Below are positions 46,537 to 59,393 of a stretch of DNA of 64,000 nt, one piece after another. The DNA is from Sacculina carcini (taxonomy: Eukaryota; Arthropoda; Thecostraca; Sacculinidae): NCBI GenBank assembly GCA_916048095.2, contig OU696580.1:6156608-6220607 (forward strand). Direction: 5' to 3'. The notes under the pieces were generated by a model. It did not search any database and had not been told where the DNA came from. It saw only the letters and a list, made by a program, of their open reading frames with translations. Position numbers and translations under genes: made by a program. Positions within the stretch are counted from its first letter, which is position 1; each line of letters begins with the position of its first letter.

Positions 46537-49500
46537 GATTATGTGTGTGTGAAGCTGCCCATCTGAAGCACCTGTGACGGTGACGTTTTGCTGCTGGAAG
46601 AGTCGTTTGTTTTCAAACCAGATTGCGAAGTTTTCCGCTTTCTCTTGATGCCTGAAATAGAGAAATTTAGAGAACATGTTCGTGCGAAGCTGAAGCTAAA
46701 ATATAATGTTGAATGTGTTACGTACAACATTTATCGTTTGAAATTGGTGCATTGTGCAAGAAACAAGCAAGCTTTTGCAAACAGGATGTCAACATCTGGA
46801 ATGGTTTGCCGGGTTGGATGGTGAATGTCAATACTCACAGAAGACTTCTCGGAACAGGGCCTAATTGACATGTGACTCCGGGCTGATACCTCAGTAGTCA
46901 GTATCATCACCGACCTGCGACTCTGGCGCATTGCCAGTCCAGAGGGTAGCTTTCAAGCTTCAAGACCGAAGCTACCGAGAGGGTAGCTTCCCCGGGCTGT
47001 AATTGGCTCACCGGGGGCAGGCTTGCACCCGTCAGATCACTGAGCTGGGCCTGATTTGCTTTTGTGTCAGGGGCAGCTCCCTGGTTGTGGCGAGACATCT
47101 CTTCCCCGGGTGCGCCACATCCCGGCATCACACTCCCAGATACTCATAGCGACGGGACACCTTCCCCCGGTTCGTCGCCTCCGGGCATCACACTCTCACA
47201 GACATACAGATAGTAATCGTAAGCATTGCTGTATGCCACAGTACATTCAGATGTCTTCGCTGTCACATCCTTCAAAGTCCTGAGCGCCTCACTCCGAGAG
47301 TTTTCCCTTTCCGCCAAGGCTGAGGGTGTTGAATTTCAACCCTCAGGCTATATGTTGGAACGGTAATCAGAGTTCGTGCTCCCATCCAGCATATGGTCGA
47401 CCATTTCGCAAGGGTCGACCTACTTGACACGGCATAGCCGATCAAAATCGGCCAGCCACTCAGTGACGTCACCACCGAAACGCGGTAGGGCCCGCCCTAT
47501 CCTATGAAGGATCAGCCCTCGGGCCTGCATTAAAATTTAAATTTAGAATTTGAATGAAAACTTTCGCTACTCTGTCAGCGGATTTGTCAGGAACAGGAAA
47601 CGACTCGGGAAAACCAGAAAAGTGATCGACAATATTAATAAGAAATATATTTGCCGTTGCGTTGCCGTTTACGTGCCGTTGATTTGCGGATAGTACGCGT
47701 GTATAACAGTGTGCTTCACCTGGAAGACTTGAAAATGCGCCTCATTTACCTGGTACAAAACTCCCTACTTTGATGTTATGATTTTCTTCAGGGTCTGATT
47801 ATTGTGTTCAGTGTGTGTCTGATTATGTGTGTGTGAAGCTGCCCATCTGAAGCACCTGTGACGGTGACGTTTTGCTGCTGGAAGAGTCGTTTGTTTTCAA
47901 ACCAGATTGCGAAGTTTTCCGCTTTCTCTTGATGCCTGAAATAGAGAAATTTAGAGAACATGTTCGTGCGAAGCTGAAGCTAAAATATAATGTTGAATGT
48001 GTTACGTACAACATTTATCGTTTGAAATTGGTGCATTGTGCAAGAAACAAGCAAGCTTTTGCAAACAGGATGTCAACATCTGGAATGGTTTGCCGGGTTG
48101 GATGGTGAATGTCAATACTCACAGAAGACTTCTCGGAACAGGGCCTAATTGACATGTGACTCCGGGCTGATACCTCAGTAGTCAGTATCATCACCGACCT
48201 GCGACTCTGGCGCATTGCCAGTCCAGAGGGTAGCTTCCAAGCTTCAAGACCGAAGCTACCGAGAGGGTAGCTTCCCCGGGCTGTAATTGGCTCACCGGGG
48301 GCAGGCTTGCACCCGTCAGATCACTGAGCTGGGCCTGATTTGCTTTTGTGTCAGGGGCAGCTCCCTGGTTGTGGCGAGACATCTCTTCCCCGGGTGCGCC
48401 ACATCCCGGCATCACACTCCCAGATACTCATAGCGACGGGACACCTTCCCCCGGTTCGTCGCCTCCGGGCATCACACTCTCACAGACATACAGATAGTAA
48501 TCGTAAGCATTGCTGTATGCCACAGTACATTCAGATGTCTTCGCTGTCACATCCTTCAAAGTCCTGAGCGCCTCACTCCGAGAGTTTTCCCTTTCCGCCA
48601 AGGCTGAGGGTGTTGAATTTCAACCCTCAAGCTATATGTTGGAACGGTAATCAGAGTTCGTGCTCCCATCCAGCATATGGTCGACCATTTCGCAAGGGTC
48701 GACCTACTTGACACGGCATAGCCGATCAAAATCGGCCAGCCACTCAGTGACGTCACCACCGAAACGCGGTAGGGCCCGCCCTATCCTATGAAGGATCAGC
48801 CCTCGGGCCTGCATTAAAATTTAAATTTAGAATTTGAATGAAAACTTTCGCTACTCTGTCAGCGGATTTGTCAGGAACAGGAAACGACTCGGGAAAACCA
48901 CAAAAGTGATCGACAATATTAATAAGAAATATATTTGCCGTTGCGTTGCCGTTTACGTGCCGTTGATTTGCGGATAGTACGCGTGTATAACAGTGTGCTT
49001 CACCTGGAAGACTTGAAAATGCGCCTCATTTACCTGGTACAAAACTCCCTACTTTGATGTTATGATTTTCTTCAGGGTCTGATTATTGTGTTCAGTGTGT
49101 GTCTGATTATGTGTGTGTGAAGCTGCCCATCTGAAGCACCTGTGACGGTGACGTTTTGCTGCTGGAAGAGTCGTTTGTTTTCAAACCAGATTGCGAAGTT
49201 TTCCGCTTTCTCTTGATGCCTGAAATAGAGAAATTTAGAGAACATGTTCGTGCGAAGCTGAAGCTAAAATATAATGTTGAATGTGTTACGTACAACATTT
49301 ATCGTTTGAAATTGGTGCATTGTGCAAGAAACAAGCAAGCTTTTGCAAACAGGATGTCAACATCTGGAATGGTTTGCCGGGTTGGATGGTGAATGTCAAT
49401 ACTCACAGAAGACTTCTCGGAACAGGGCCTAATTGACATGTGACTCCGGGCTGATACCTCAGTAGTCAGTATCATCACCGACCTGCGACTCTGGCGCATT

Positions 49501-52500
49501 GCCAGTCCAGAGGGTAGCTTCCAAGCTTCAAGACCGAAGCTACCGAGAGGGTAGCTTCCCCGGGCTGTAATTGGCTCACCGGGGGCAGGCTTGCACCCGT
49601 CAGATCACTGAGCTGGGCCTGATTTGCTTTTGTGTCAGGGGCAGCTCCCTGGTTGTGGCGAGACATCTCTTCCCCGGGTGCGCCACATCCCGGCATCACA
49701 CTCCCAGATACTCATAGCGACGGGACACCTTCCCCCGGTTCGTCGCCTCCGGGCATCACACTCTCACAGACATACAGATAGTCATCGTAAGCATTGCTGT
49801 ATGCCACAGTACATTCAGATGTCTTCGCTGTCACATCCTTCAAAGTCCTGAGCGCCTCACTCCGAGAGTTTTCCCTTTCCGCCAAGGCTGAGGGTGTTGA
49901 ATTTCAACCCTCAGGCTATATGTTGGAACGGTAATCAGAGTTCGTGCTCCCATCCAGCATATGGTCGACCATTTCGCAAGGGTCGACCTACTTGACACGG
50001 CATAGCCGATCAAAATCGGCCAGCCACTCAGTGACGTCACCACCGAAACGCGGTAGGGCCCGCCCTATCCTATGAAGGATCAGCCCTCGGGCCTGCATTA
50101 AAATTTATATTTAGAATTTGAATGAAAACTTTCGCTACTCTGTCAGCGGATTTGTCAGGAACAGGAAACGACTCGGGAAAACCAGAAAAGTGATCGACAA
50201 TATTAATAAGAAATATATTTGCCGTTGCGTTGCCGTTTACGTGCCGTTGATTTGCGGATAGTACGCGTGTATAACAGTGTGCTTCACCTGGAAGACTTGA
50301 AAATGCGCCTCATTTACCTGGTACAAAACTCCCTACTTTGATGTTATGATTTTCTTCAGGGTCTGATTATTGTGTTCAGTGTGTGTCTGATTATGTGTGT
50401 GTGAAGCTGCCCATCTGAAGCACCTGTGACGGTGACGTTTTGCTGCTGGAAGAGTCGTTTGTTTTCAAACCAGATTGCGAAGTTTTCCGCTTTCTCTTGA
50501 TGCCTGAAATAGAGAAATTTGGAGAACATGTTCGTGCGAAGCTGAAGCTAAAATATAATGTTGAATGTGTTACGTACAACATTTATCGTTTGAAATTGGT
50601 GCATTGTGCAAGAAACAAGCAAGCTTTTGCAAACAGGATGTCAACATCTGGAATGGTTTGCCGGGTTGGATGGTGAATGTCAATACTCACAGAAGACTTC
50701 TCGGAAAAGGGCCTAATTGACATGTGACTCCGGGCTGATACCTCAGTAGTCAGTATCATCACCGACCTGCGACTCTGGCGCATTGCCAGTCCAGAGGGTA
50801 GCTTCAAGAGGGTAGCTTCCAAGCTTCAAGACCGAAGCTACCGAGAGGGTAGCTTCCCCGGGCTGTAATTGGCTCACCGGGGGCAGGCTTGCACCCGTCA
50901 GATCACTGAGCTGGGCCTGATTTGCTTTTGTGTCAGGGGCAGCTCCCTGGTTGTGGCGAGACATCTCTTCCCCGGGTGCGCCACATCCCGGCATCACACT
51001 CCCAGATACTCATAGCGACGGGACACCTTCCCCCGGTTCGTCGCCTCCGGGCATCACACTCTCACAGACATACAGATAGTCATCGTAAGCATTGCTGTAT
51101 GCCACAGTACATTCAGATGTCTTCGCTGTCACATCCTTCAAAGTCCTGAGCGCCTCACTCCGAGAGTTTTCCCTTTCCGCCAAGGCTGAGGGTGTTGAAT
51201 TTCAACCCTCAGGCTATATGTTGGAACGGTAATCAGAGTTCGTGCTCCCATCCAGCATATGGTCGACCATTTCGCAAGGGTCGACCTACTTGACACGGCA
51301 TAGCCGATCAAAATCGGCCAGCCACTCAGTGACGTCACCACCGAAACGCGGTAGGGCCCGCCCTATCCTATGAAGGATCAGCCCTCGGGCCTGCATTAAA
51401 ATTTAAATTTAGAATTTGAATGAAAACTTTCGCTACTCTGTCAGCGGATTTGTCAGGAACAGGAAACGACTCGGGAAAACCAGAAAAGTGATCGACAATA
51501 TTATTAAGAAATATATTTGCCGTTGCGTTGCCGTTTACGTGCCGTTGATTTGCGGATAGTACGCGTGTATAACAGTGTGCTTCACCTGGAAGACTTGAAA
51601 ATGCGCCTCATTTACCTGGTACAAAACTCCCTACTTTGATGTTATGATTTTCTTCAGGGTCTGATTATTGTGTTCAGTGTGTGTCTGATTATGTGTGTGT
51701 GAAGCTGCCCATCTGAAGCACCTGTGACGGTGACGTTTTGCTGCTGGAAGAGTCGTTTGTTTTCAAACCAGATTGCGAAGTTTTCCGCTCTCTCTTGATG
51801 CCTGAAATAGAGAAATTTAGAGAACATGTTCGTGCGAAGCTGAAGCTAAAATATAATGTTGAATGTGTTACGTACAACATTTATCGTTTGAAATTGGTGC
51901 ATTGTGCAAGAAACAAGCAAGCTTTTGCAAACAGGATGTCAACATCTGGAATGGTTTGCCGGGTTGGATGGTGAATGTCAATACTCACAGAAGACTTCTC
52001 GGAACAGGGCCTAATTGACATGTGACTCCGGGCTGATACCTCAGTAGTCAGTATCATCACCGACCTGCGACTCTGGCGCATTGCCAGTCCAGAGGGTAGC
52101 TTCAAGAGGGTAGCTTCCAAGCTTCAAGACCGAAGCTACCGAGAGGGTAGCTTCCCCGGGCTGTAATTGGCTCACCGGGGGCAGGCTTGCACCCGTCAGA
52201 TCACTGAGCTGGGCCTGATTTGCTTTTGTGTCAGGGGCAGCTCCCTGGTTGTGGCGAGACATCTCTTCCCCGGGTGCGCCACATCCCGGCATCACACTCC
52301 CAGATACTCATAGCGACGGGACACCTTCCCCCGGTTCGTCGCCTCCGGGCATCACACTCTCACAGACATACAGATAGTCATCGTAAGCATTGCTGTATGC
52401 CACAGTACATTCAGATGTCTTCGCTGTCACATCCTTCAAAGTCCTGAGCGCCTCACTCCGAGAGTTTTCCCTTTCCGCCAAGGCTGAGGGTGTTGAATTT

Positions 52501-55500
52501 CAACCCTCAGGCTATATGTTGGAACGGTAATCAGAGTTCGTGCTCCCATCCAGCATATGGTCGACCATTTCGCAAGGGTCGACCTACTTGACACGGCATA
52601 GCCGATCAAAATCGGCCAGCCACTCAGTGACGTCACCACCGAAACGCGGTAGGGCCCGCCCTATCCTATGAAGGATCAGCCCTCGGGCCTGCATTAAAAT
52701 TTAAATTTAGAATTTGAATGAAAACTTTCGCTACTCTGTCAGCGGATTTGTCAGGAACAGGAAACGACTCGGGAAAACCAGAAAAGTGATCGACAATATT
52801 AATAAGAAATATATTTGCCGTTGCGTTGCCGTTTACGTGCCGTTGATTTGCGGATAGTACGCGTGTATAACAGTGTGCTTCACCTGGAAGACTTGAAAAT
52901 GCGCCTCATTTACCTGGTACAAAACTCCCTACTTTGATGTTATGATTTTCTTCAGGGTCTGATTATTGTGTTCAGTGTGTGTCTGATTATGTGTGTGTGA
53001 ATCTGCCCATCTGAAGCACCTGTGACGGTGATGTTTTGCTGCTGGAAGAGTCGTTTGTTTTCAAACCAGATTGCGAAGTTTTCCGCTTTCTCTTGATGCC
53101 TGAAATAGAGAAATTTAGAGACCATGTTCGTGCGAAGCTGAAGCTAAAATATAATGTTGAATGTGTTACGTACAACATTTATCGTTTGAAATTGGTGCAT
53201 TGTGCTAGAAACAAGCAAGCTTTTGCAAACAGGATGTCAACATCTGGAATGGTTTGCCGGGTTGGATGGTGAATGTCAATACTCACAGAAGACTTCTCGG
53301 AACAGGGCCTAATTGACATGTGACTCCGGGCTGATACCTCAGTAGTCAGTATCATCACCGACCTGCGACTCTGGCGCATTGCCAGTCCAGAGGGTAGCTT
53401 CAAGAGGGTAGCTTCCAAGCTTCAAGACCGAAGCTACCGAGAGGGTAGCTTCCCCGGGCTGTAATTGGCTCACCGGGGGCAGGCTTGCACCCGTCAGATC
53501 ACTGAGCTGGGCCTGATTTGCTTTTGTGTCAGGGGCAGCTCCCTGGTTGTGGCGAGACATCTCTTCCCCGGGTGCGCCACATCCCGGCATCACACTCCCA
53601 GATACTCATAGCGACGGGACACCTTCCCCCGGTTCGTCGCCTCCGGGCATCACACTCTCACAGACATACAGATAGTCATCGTAAGCATTGCTGTATGCCA
53701 CAGTACATTCAGATGTCTTCGCTGTCACATCCTTCAAAGTCCTGAGCGCCTCACTCCGAGAGTTTTCCCTTTCCGCCAAGGCTGAGGGTGTTGAATTTCA
53801 ACCCTCAGGCTATATGTTGGAACGGTAATCAGAGTTCGTGCGGAGATTAAATTTGAGCATTTGCTTTGGCGGTATTTGCTAAATTTGAGTATTTGCTTTG
53901 TACCCAGCTTCTTACATCAGTGATTTTCTCGAGACGTACAAGGTCCTCCTTGTCGCTCCCCCAAAATGCATGGAAAATCTGCTGACTGCAGTCCTCGTCC
54001 CAGTGCACAGCTGTTAGTCGTAGCTGTAGGCCGCCAGAACGCAGCGATATGCCGACATTTTCTTGTCGTTCACGCATAGTGTAACGTCACACAGTGAGTC
54101 ATCGTGACGCAGCCAATTCAAACCAGAGCTTTCAAAGAGGCAGACACTGAGTGGTCTCTCCCCGTGATTATGCTAGCAGTTGCATGCTTCAGTGCACTCA
54201 GGCGTTGATCGAAAAGAGACCAGAGTACCCCAGTGGCCACGATCTGACCCCAGCTACTCTTGCTCACGTCCTTCATTTCGTTCTCTATCGAGGTCATCAG
54301 TGACTGTGATCCAACATTGTAGGTGACACCATTGTAGAAAACTGACTGCTCCGGCTTGGCGAAGAACTTACCCCTGCGGTAGGGGGGTTAGAATTCTGCC
54401 GCCGTAGCTGCCGCACTGTGAGGCGTCGCCGACGAGCATGCGCCGGTAGAACCGGCGCGCGCTCCCATCCAGCATATGGTCGACCATTTCGCAAGGGTCG
54501 ACCTACTTGACACGGCATAGCCGATCAAAATCGGCCAGCCACTCAGTGACGTCACCACCGAAACGCGGTAGGGCCCGCCCTATCCTATCAAGGATCAGCC
54601 CTCGGGCCTGCATTAAAATTAAAATTTAGAATTTGAATGAAAACTTTCGCTACTCTGTCAGCGGATTTGTCAGGAACAGGAAACGACTCGGGAAAACCAG
54701 AAAAGTGATCGACAATATTAATAAGAAATATATTTGCCGTTGCGTTGCCGTTTACGTGCCGTTGATTTGCGGATAGTACGCGTGTATAACAGTGTGCTTC
54801 ACCTGGAAGACTTGAAAATGCGCCTCATTTACCTGGTTACAAAACTCCCTACTTTGATATGTTATGATTTTCTTCAGGGTCTGATTATTGTGTTCAGTGT
54901 GTGTCTGATTATGTGTGTGTGAAGCTGCCTATCTGAAGCACCTGTGACGGTGACGTTTTGCTGCTGGAAGAGTCGTTTGTTTTCAAACCAGATTGCGAAG
55001 TTTTCCGCTTTCTCTTGATGCCTGAAATAGAAAAATTTAGAGAACATGTTCGTGCGAAGCTGAAGCTAAAATATAATGTTGAATGTGTTACGTACAACAT
55101 TTATCGTTTGAAATTGGTGCATTGTGCAAGAAACAAGCAAGCTTTTGCAAACAGGATGTCAACATCTGGAATGGTTTGCCGGGTTGGATGGTGAATGTCA
55201 ATACTCACAGAAGACTTCTCGGAACAGGGCCTAATTGACATGTGACTCCGGGCTGATACCTCAGTAGTCAGTATCATCACCGACCTGCGACTCTGGCGCA
55301 TTGCCAGTCCAGAGGGTAGCTTCAAGAGGGTAGCTTCCTAGCTTCAAGAGCGAAGCTACCGAGAGGGTAGCTTCCCCGGGCTGTAATTGGCTCACCGGGG
55401 GCAGGTTTGCACCCGTCAGATCACTGAGCTGGGCCTGATTGGCTTTTGTGTCAGGGGCAGCTCCCTGGTTGTGGCGAGACATCTCTTCCCCGGGTGCGCC

Positions 55501-55763
55501 ACATCCCGGCATCACACTCCCAGATACTCATAGCGACGGGACACCTTCCCCCGGTTCGTCGCCTCCGGGCATCACACTCTCACTGACATACAGATAGTCA
55601 TCGTAAGCATTGCTGTATGCCACAGTACATTCAGATGTCTTCGCTGTCACATCCTTCAAAGTCCTGAGCGCCTCACTCCGAGAGTTTTCCCTTTCCGCCA
55701 AGGCTGAGGGTGTTGAATTTCAACCCTCAGGCTATATGTTGGAACGGTAATCAGAGTTCGTGC
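46537..55763. repeat. Tandem array 2, third block
   Basis: Seven further copies: three intervals of 1,284, two of 1,298, and a final long variant of 1,922 bp (extra segment 53,842-54,462, BTB fragment about 53,916-54,138). In this last variant and in the array's right edge, an extra 'ggcggtattt(g/a)ctaaatttg' stretch is present that the other two variants lack. The array ends at 55,763 (gttcgtgc). Confidence 0.95.
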
Positions 55764-55837
55764 GGAGATTAAATTTGAGCATTTGCTTTGGCGGTATTTA
55801 CTAAATTTGAGTATTTGCTTTGTACCCAGCTTCTTAC

Positions 55838-56060
55838 ATCAGTGATTTTCTCGAGACGTACAAGGTCGTCCTTGTCGCTCCCCCAAAATGCATGGAAAAT
55901 CTGCTGACTGCAGTCCTCGTCCCAGTGCACAGCTGTTAGTCGTAGCTGTAGGCCGCCAGAACGCAGCGATGCGCCGACATTTTCTTGTCGTTCACGCATA
56001 GTGTAACGTCGCACAGTGAGTCATCGTGACGCAGCCAATTCAAACCAGAGCTTTCAAAGA
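55838..56060 (-). pseudogene. BTB/POZ fragment at the right edge of array 2
   Basis: Same fragment as in the long array variants but with SAHRCVLAA rather than SAYRCVLAA, the residue usual in BTB domains, so this copy looks less derived. It has the same stop after YSYD and the same frame break. It runs directly into the right flank repeat at 56,052. Confidence 0.65.
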
Positions 56061-56107
56061 GACAGACACTGAGTGTTTGTTATTTGTTCAGATTGTATTT
56101 GCGATCA

Positions 56108-56167
<60 letters not shown>

Positions 56168-56739
56168 AAATGTGCTATTTGCGGTTATAAAGTTCTGCAA
56201 GACCGTATCTTGGCGTAAATCTTGCTTGCCCATTGAGCTTATGCATTGAGTTAACCAGCACCTTCTAAAGATAAACCAGAACATAGGAAGTATAAAAATA
56301 CCGCGTGTATATCCCCTGTATTTTCCCATGATTTGTTTCAGAAATATTATACTCTCTAAACCTCTAAACTTTTATATCTATTTTGTAGTTGTCTCCTCAC
56401 ATCACCAGATTGTAGTGTTGACCTCCTCAGTTTGCTTCTGGTTTCCCCCTGAATTTAGTGATACTCTAGCTCTGTTAGTTACGTGCATACAGTCTCGTGC
56501 GTTTGTAATAATCTTCCATCTCGTCGAGTCGGCAAGGCTGTACATAACACCCAGAAATATTCCGTGTCACCAGTCCGTTACTGACTAGGTAGTGATTTTT
56601 CGATTTTTGACTGCGTCCCAATATGTTTGTGGCATACCTGGCGCATATATCACTGACAGCTCCAGCATCCAGCACTAGTGCAAAATACTTGTGACCGCTT
56701 GAGGCAAGGACACGACGGTAATATGACACAAGTGTATTG
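56052..56739. repeat. Right copy of the direct repeat that flanks the arrays
   Basis: Same orientation as 2382-3032 and similar throughout, with many single differences. It includes a long (TA)n microsatellite at 56,112-56,164 that is absent from the left copy. Confidence 0.87.
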
Positions 56740-57889
56740 ACTACGGGACGACTGGTCTAGGTTGGGGATACTACCCACTTTGCTGCCGTCACTCTTAGAG
56801 ACCGACTTCACGGGCGCTCTCAACCTCTACATAATCCGACCCGTGCCATGGGCGCGCCAAGACCATACCGGAGCTAATAATGTCCGTTTGAGACAATCCG
56901 CTAGAGGACTCTGAAACTGGCCGTTTGAGACATAAAACGAGAGCGCGGGAAATGCGGACTCACGGTATGGCTTTTTCGCAATGGAATACGAACAATAGAC
57001 AGCCACATACACAATTACTGGGAAATGCGCATTACAATTTTATATGTCTATATCAAATATTAATAATAAAACGTTCATTTGCATGTTATAACGTGTCGCT
57101 GTGATGCTCCTTTCACTAAACACGTCAATTATCGCTAAAAATACATCTCACAAAGCAAAGGAGTTTGTTAAACCTCGATAAATTCCCGTTCGGCTGTCTT
57201 ATCACTAGATTAGAAAAACGCTCCGATCAATGCACATTCAATTTTAGCACGAACGATCACTTAGCAACACGAACGATCAACGAAGGATGACATGAAGGAT
57301 GTTCGAAGGATGAAGGATGTTCAATATCAACATCGCATGAGAGATACTAATGTGCCAACCTCTGTGGATGTTGTTATGGGTTTGTGTGTCCTGGCGAGTT
57401 GTTTTCGACCACATCGTGCCGGCCTCCTTCACCCATTCTCTCTCTTCACCTCCTGCTTGCGATTTGGTGCGCCATAGAGGGTAGTGTTTGAGAGTGGCGT
57501 GTCAAAGAAGATTGGGTGTTTATGTCACAGTGCGCGCGCTCTAGCCAGGCTGTGGAAATGTCCCTTGTTTTTTCAACTAGCCTCTGGCCAGGGTGTCAGT
57601 GTGTATTTTCATTCATACTGCCGACTACTTGTGTGTGTTTCGAACGTATTGACAATTATTCTCGTTTATCAGCTGGCATCGTATATGTTGTGTTTCTTCG
57701 CTAGTAGTCACTGCGCAACACGTCTTCATATCGTGAGTAACCTAATATACTACGTTTTCCTCATTCATGCTTAAGCATTGCACTGAACTGTTGAATAACG
57801 AATGTTACCCGAAGTAATAACTTTTGGTAATAAGAATGGTAAGAAATGTTCCATTACAGAGCTTCCTGGATTTATTGATCATCTTACGG
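56740..57889. other. Intergenic, no gene seen
   Basis: No recognisable protein or RNA gene. A short imperfect repeat of gaaggatg occurs at about 57,280-57,325. Open frames here are short and of low-complexity hydrophobic composition. Confidence 0.4.
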
Positions 57890-58062
57890 TTTGCCACAGT
57901 ACATTCAGATGTCTTCGCTGTCACATCCTTCAAAGTCCTGAGCGCCTCACTCCGAGAGTTTTCCCTTTCTTCCAAGGTTGAGATAGAATAGGATTTCAAC
58001 CCTCAGGCTATATGTTGGAACGGTAATCAGAGTTCGTGCGGAGATCAAATTTGAGTATTTGC
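57890..58062. repeat. Isolated diverged copy of part of the array-2 unit
   Basis: Matches the unit from the cagtacattcagatgtcttc region through gttcgtgcggagat and on into the start of the long-variant segment (atttgctttggcgg). It differs by several substitutions and an insertion near 57,980. The minus-strand frame ISTLEERENSRSEALRTLKD stays open and continues past the unit border (ANRKMINKSRKLCNGTF), so this may be part of the original single-copy locus. Confidence 0.85.
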
Positions 58063-58101
58063 TTTGGCGGGTTCCCTACCCCTGAGAGGGAACCCGCCAA
58101 A
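58063..58101. repeat. Perfect 15-bp inverted repeat
   Basis: Arms tttggcgggttccct (58,063-58,077) and its complement (58,087-58,101) with a 9-nt loop. It begins exactly where similarity to the array-2 long variant ends. Confidence 0.85.
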
Positions 58102-59393
58102 CCCTTGATGTTACCTAAACCCTTGAGAGGTTGCAGCTCGGTTTGAACCTTCATATGTGTATGAACTATGTAAAATATCACACCAAGAAACTTTGACATA
58201 ACATACTCGATAAATAGACTACTAGAATAACTACAGAGGGATATGATTGGAATCTTGAGCTTTGTGTTTGAGCTGTGTAGAATTACCTTGTGTGTAAGAA
58301 GAGTAGCATTTAATGACTTGCTAGAACCCATTTAAACCACAGTAATTTTACACCACTCAATGCAATGTTAAATGGGCTTGCATAGATTGAGCCAAGGGAA
58401 AAGGCGTGCAATATGATTTCTCTTATTAAGTATCTCATTAATTCGTGTTGTGTATGGTTTTTGTGTTTTTATTTGTTTTGTGTTTTTTCTATTTTTCGTT
58501 GTTTGTGTTTTTATTTGTTCTTTGTTGTGTAATCGTTTATTTTTAATTATTTAGTTTGGACATACTGATGCGAATGTTCCTTGTTGACACGAAATGTGAA
58601 TGTGTGTCAATATTTAGATTGTGAATAAAGTCATTGAATATGAAAAATGTTTTTGCTATTGTACCTGTATATGGTCAGTATCGACGTATGTGTGTGCTTT
58701 ATAAATATAAAATTATACAACATTTCCTAATTGAGTGTGCGAGTAATAACGGTGTTGGACTTGGATACAAAATATAAATTATATCATACAATTATTATAT
58801 TAATGCTCGTACGGGAATTTTAATTAGATTTGTTGTTCGGGCCAGTAAAGTGTCGGTTTCGAGATGGCGTTATGAAGAATTCATCAATGTCTGCATAAAA
58901 AGTCCATGCAGGTTCTTTGGGAAGCATTTACAAGCACAACTTATACAGGGGATGGTATTGTACTCAAGTCTTTACATCTATTTGGGTATTTAGTTCTGCA
59001 GATAATACGTTTAAAGCGAATTTAGTGTGTCACACGCTTCGTTGGCAAACTCTTCATAAATCAACTATATATAACTTCTTTATAACTCCTGGTTTTATAC
59101 TGCTATCGCTTTCTTCCACGTTGGGTTATGCTCGTATTTGGGCGGTTGTAAGGTCGATATGAGGGTCCGGACCTGGTCCCGAGTCTCAGTGGATGATGTC
59201 TGGATGATTTGGACAATCATGTATCAGTATGATCAATCAATCAATAATCAAATCATCAATATAATATACATCAACAAATCAACAACATCAACAAATCAAC
59301 ACATCAACACATCAACAAATCAATATAATCAAATCAGTATAATCAATCAGTATGATCTTCAGTGTGCAATCGGCCCAGACTTTCTCCAATCAG
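58102..59393. other. 5' region of the glucan-binding protease gene, first exon not found
   Basis: AT-rich. T-rich G-containing repeats occur at about 58,450-58,530, an aataaa at 58,624, a TATA-like ctatatataa near 59,066, and an atcaacaa-type simple repeat at about 59,225-59,350 just before a splice acceptor. A signal-peptide exon is expected here or upstream, but no ATG-led candidate has the right phase. Confidence 0.35.

Noticed and set aside
13947-55763. Array 2 short open frames (63-84 codons on both strands) as real genes
   Set aside because: Most lack an ATG, overlap on both strands, and sampled differences among copies show no bias toward silent changes.
13947-55763. Array 2 as rDNA, histone or snRNA gene cluster
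   Set aside because: No rRNA, histone or small-RNA sequence is recognisable in the unit.
57484-57774. Hydrophobic 96-codon frame as a membrane protein
   Set aside because: Low-complexity AT-rich sequence, no family resemblance, no splice or promoter support.
58008-58331. Minus-strand 107-codon frame as a gene
   Set aside because: It runs into the diverged array fragment and hairpin, and has no recognisable domain.
59060-59162. Signal-peptide exon for the CBM39-protease gene (hydrophobic FILLSLSSTLGYA frame)
   Set aside because: No ATG in frame, and the only ATG nearby (59,128) gives a splice phase that does not fit exon 1.
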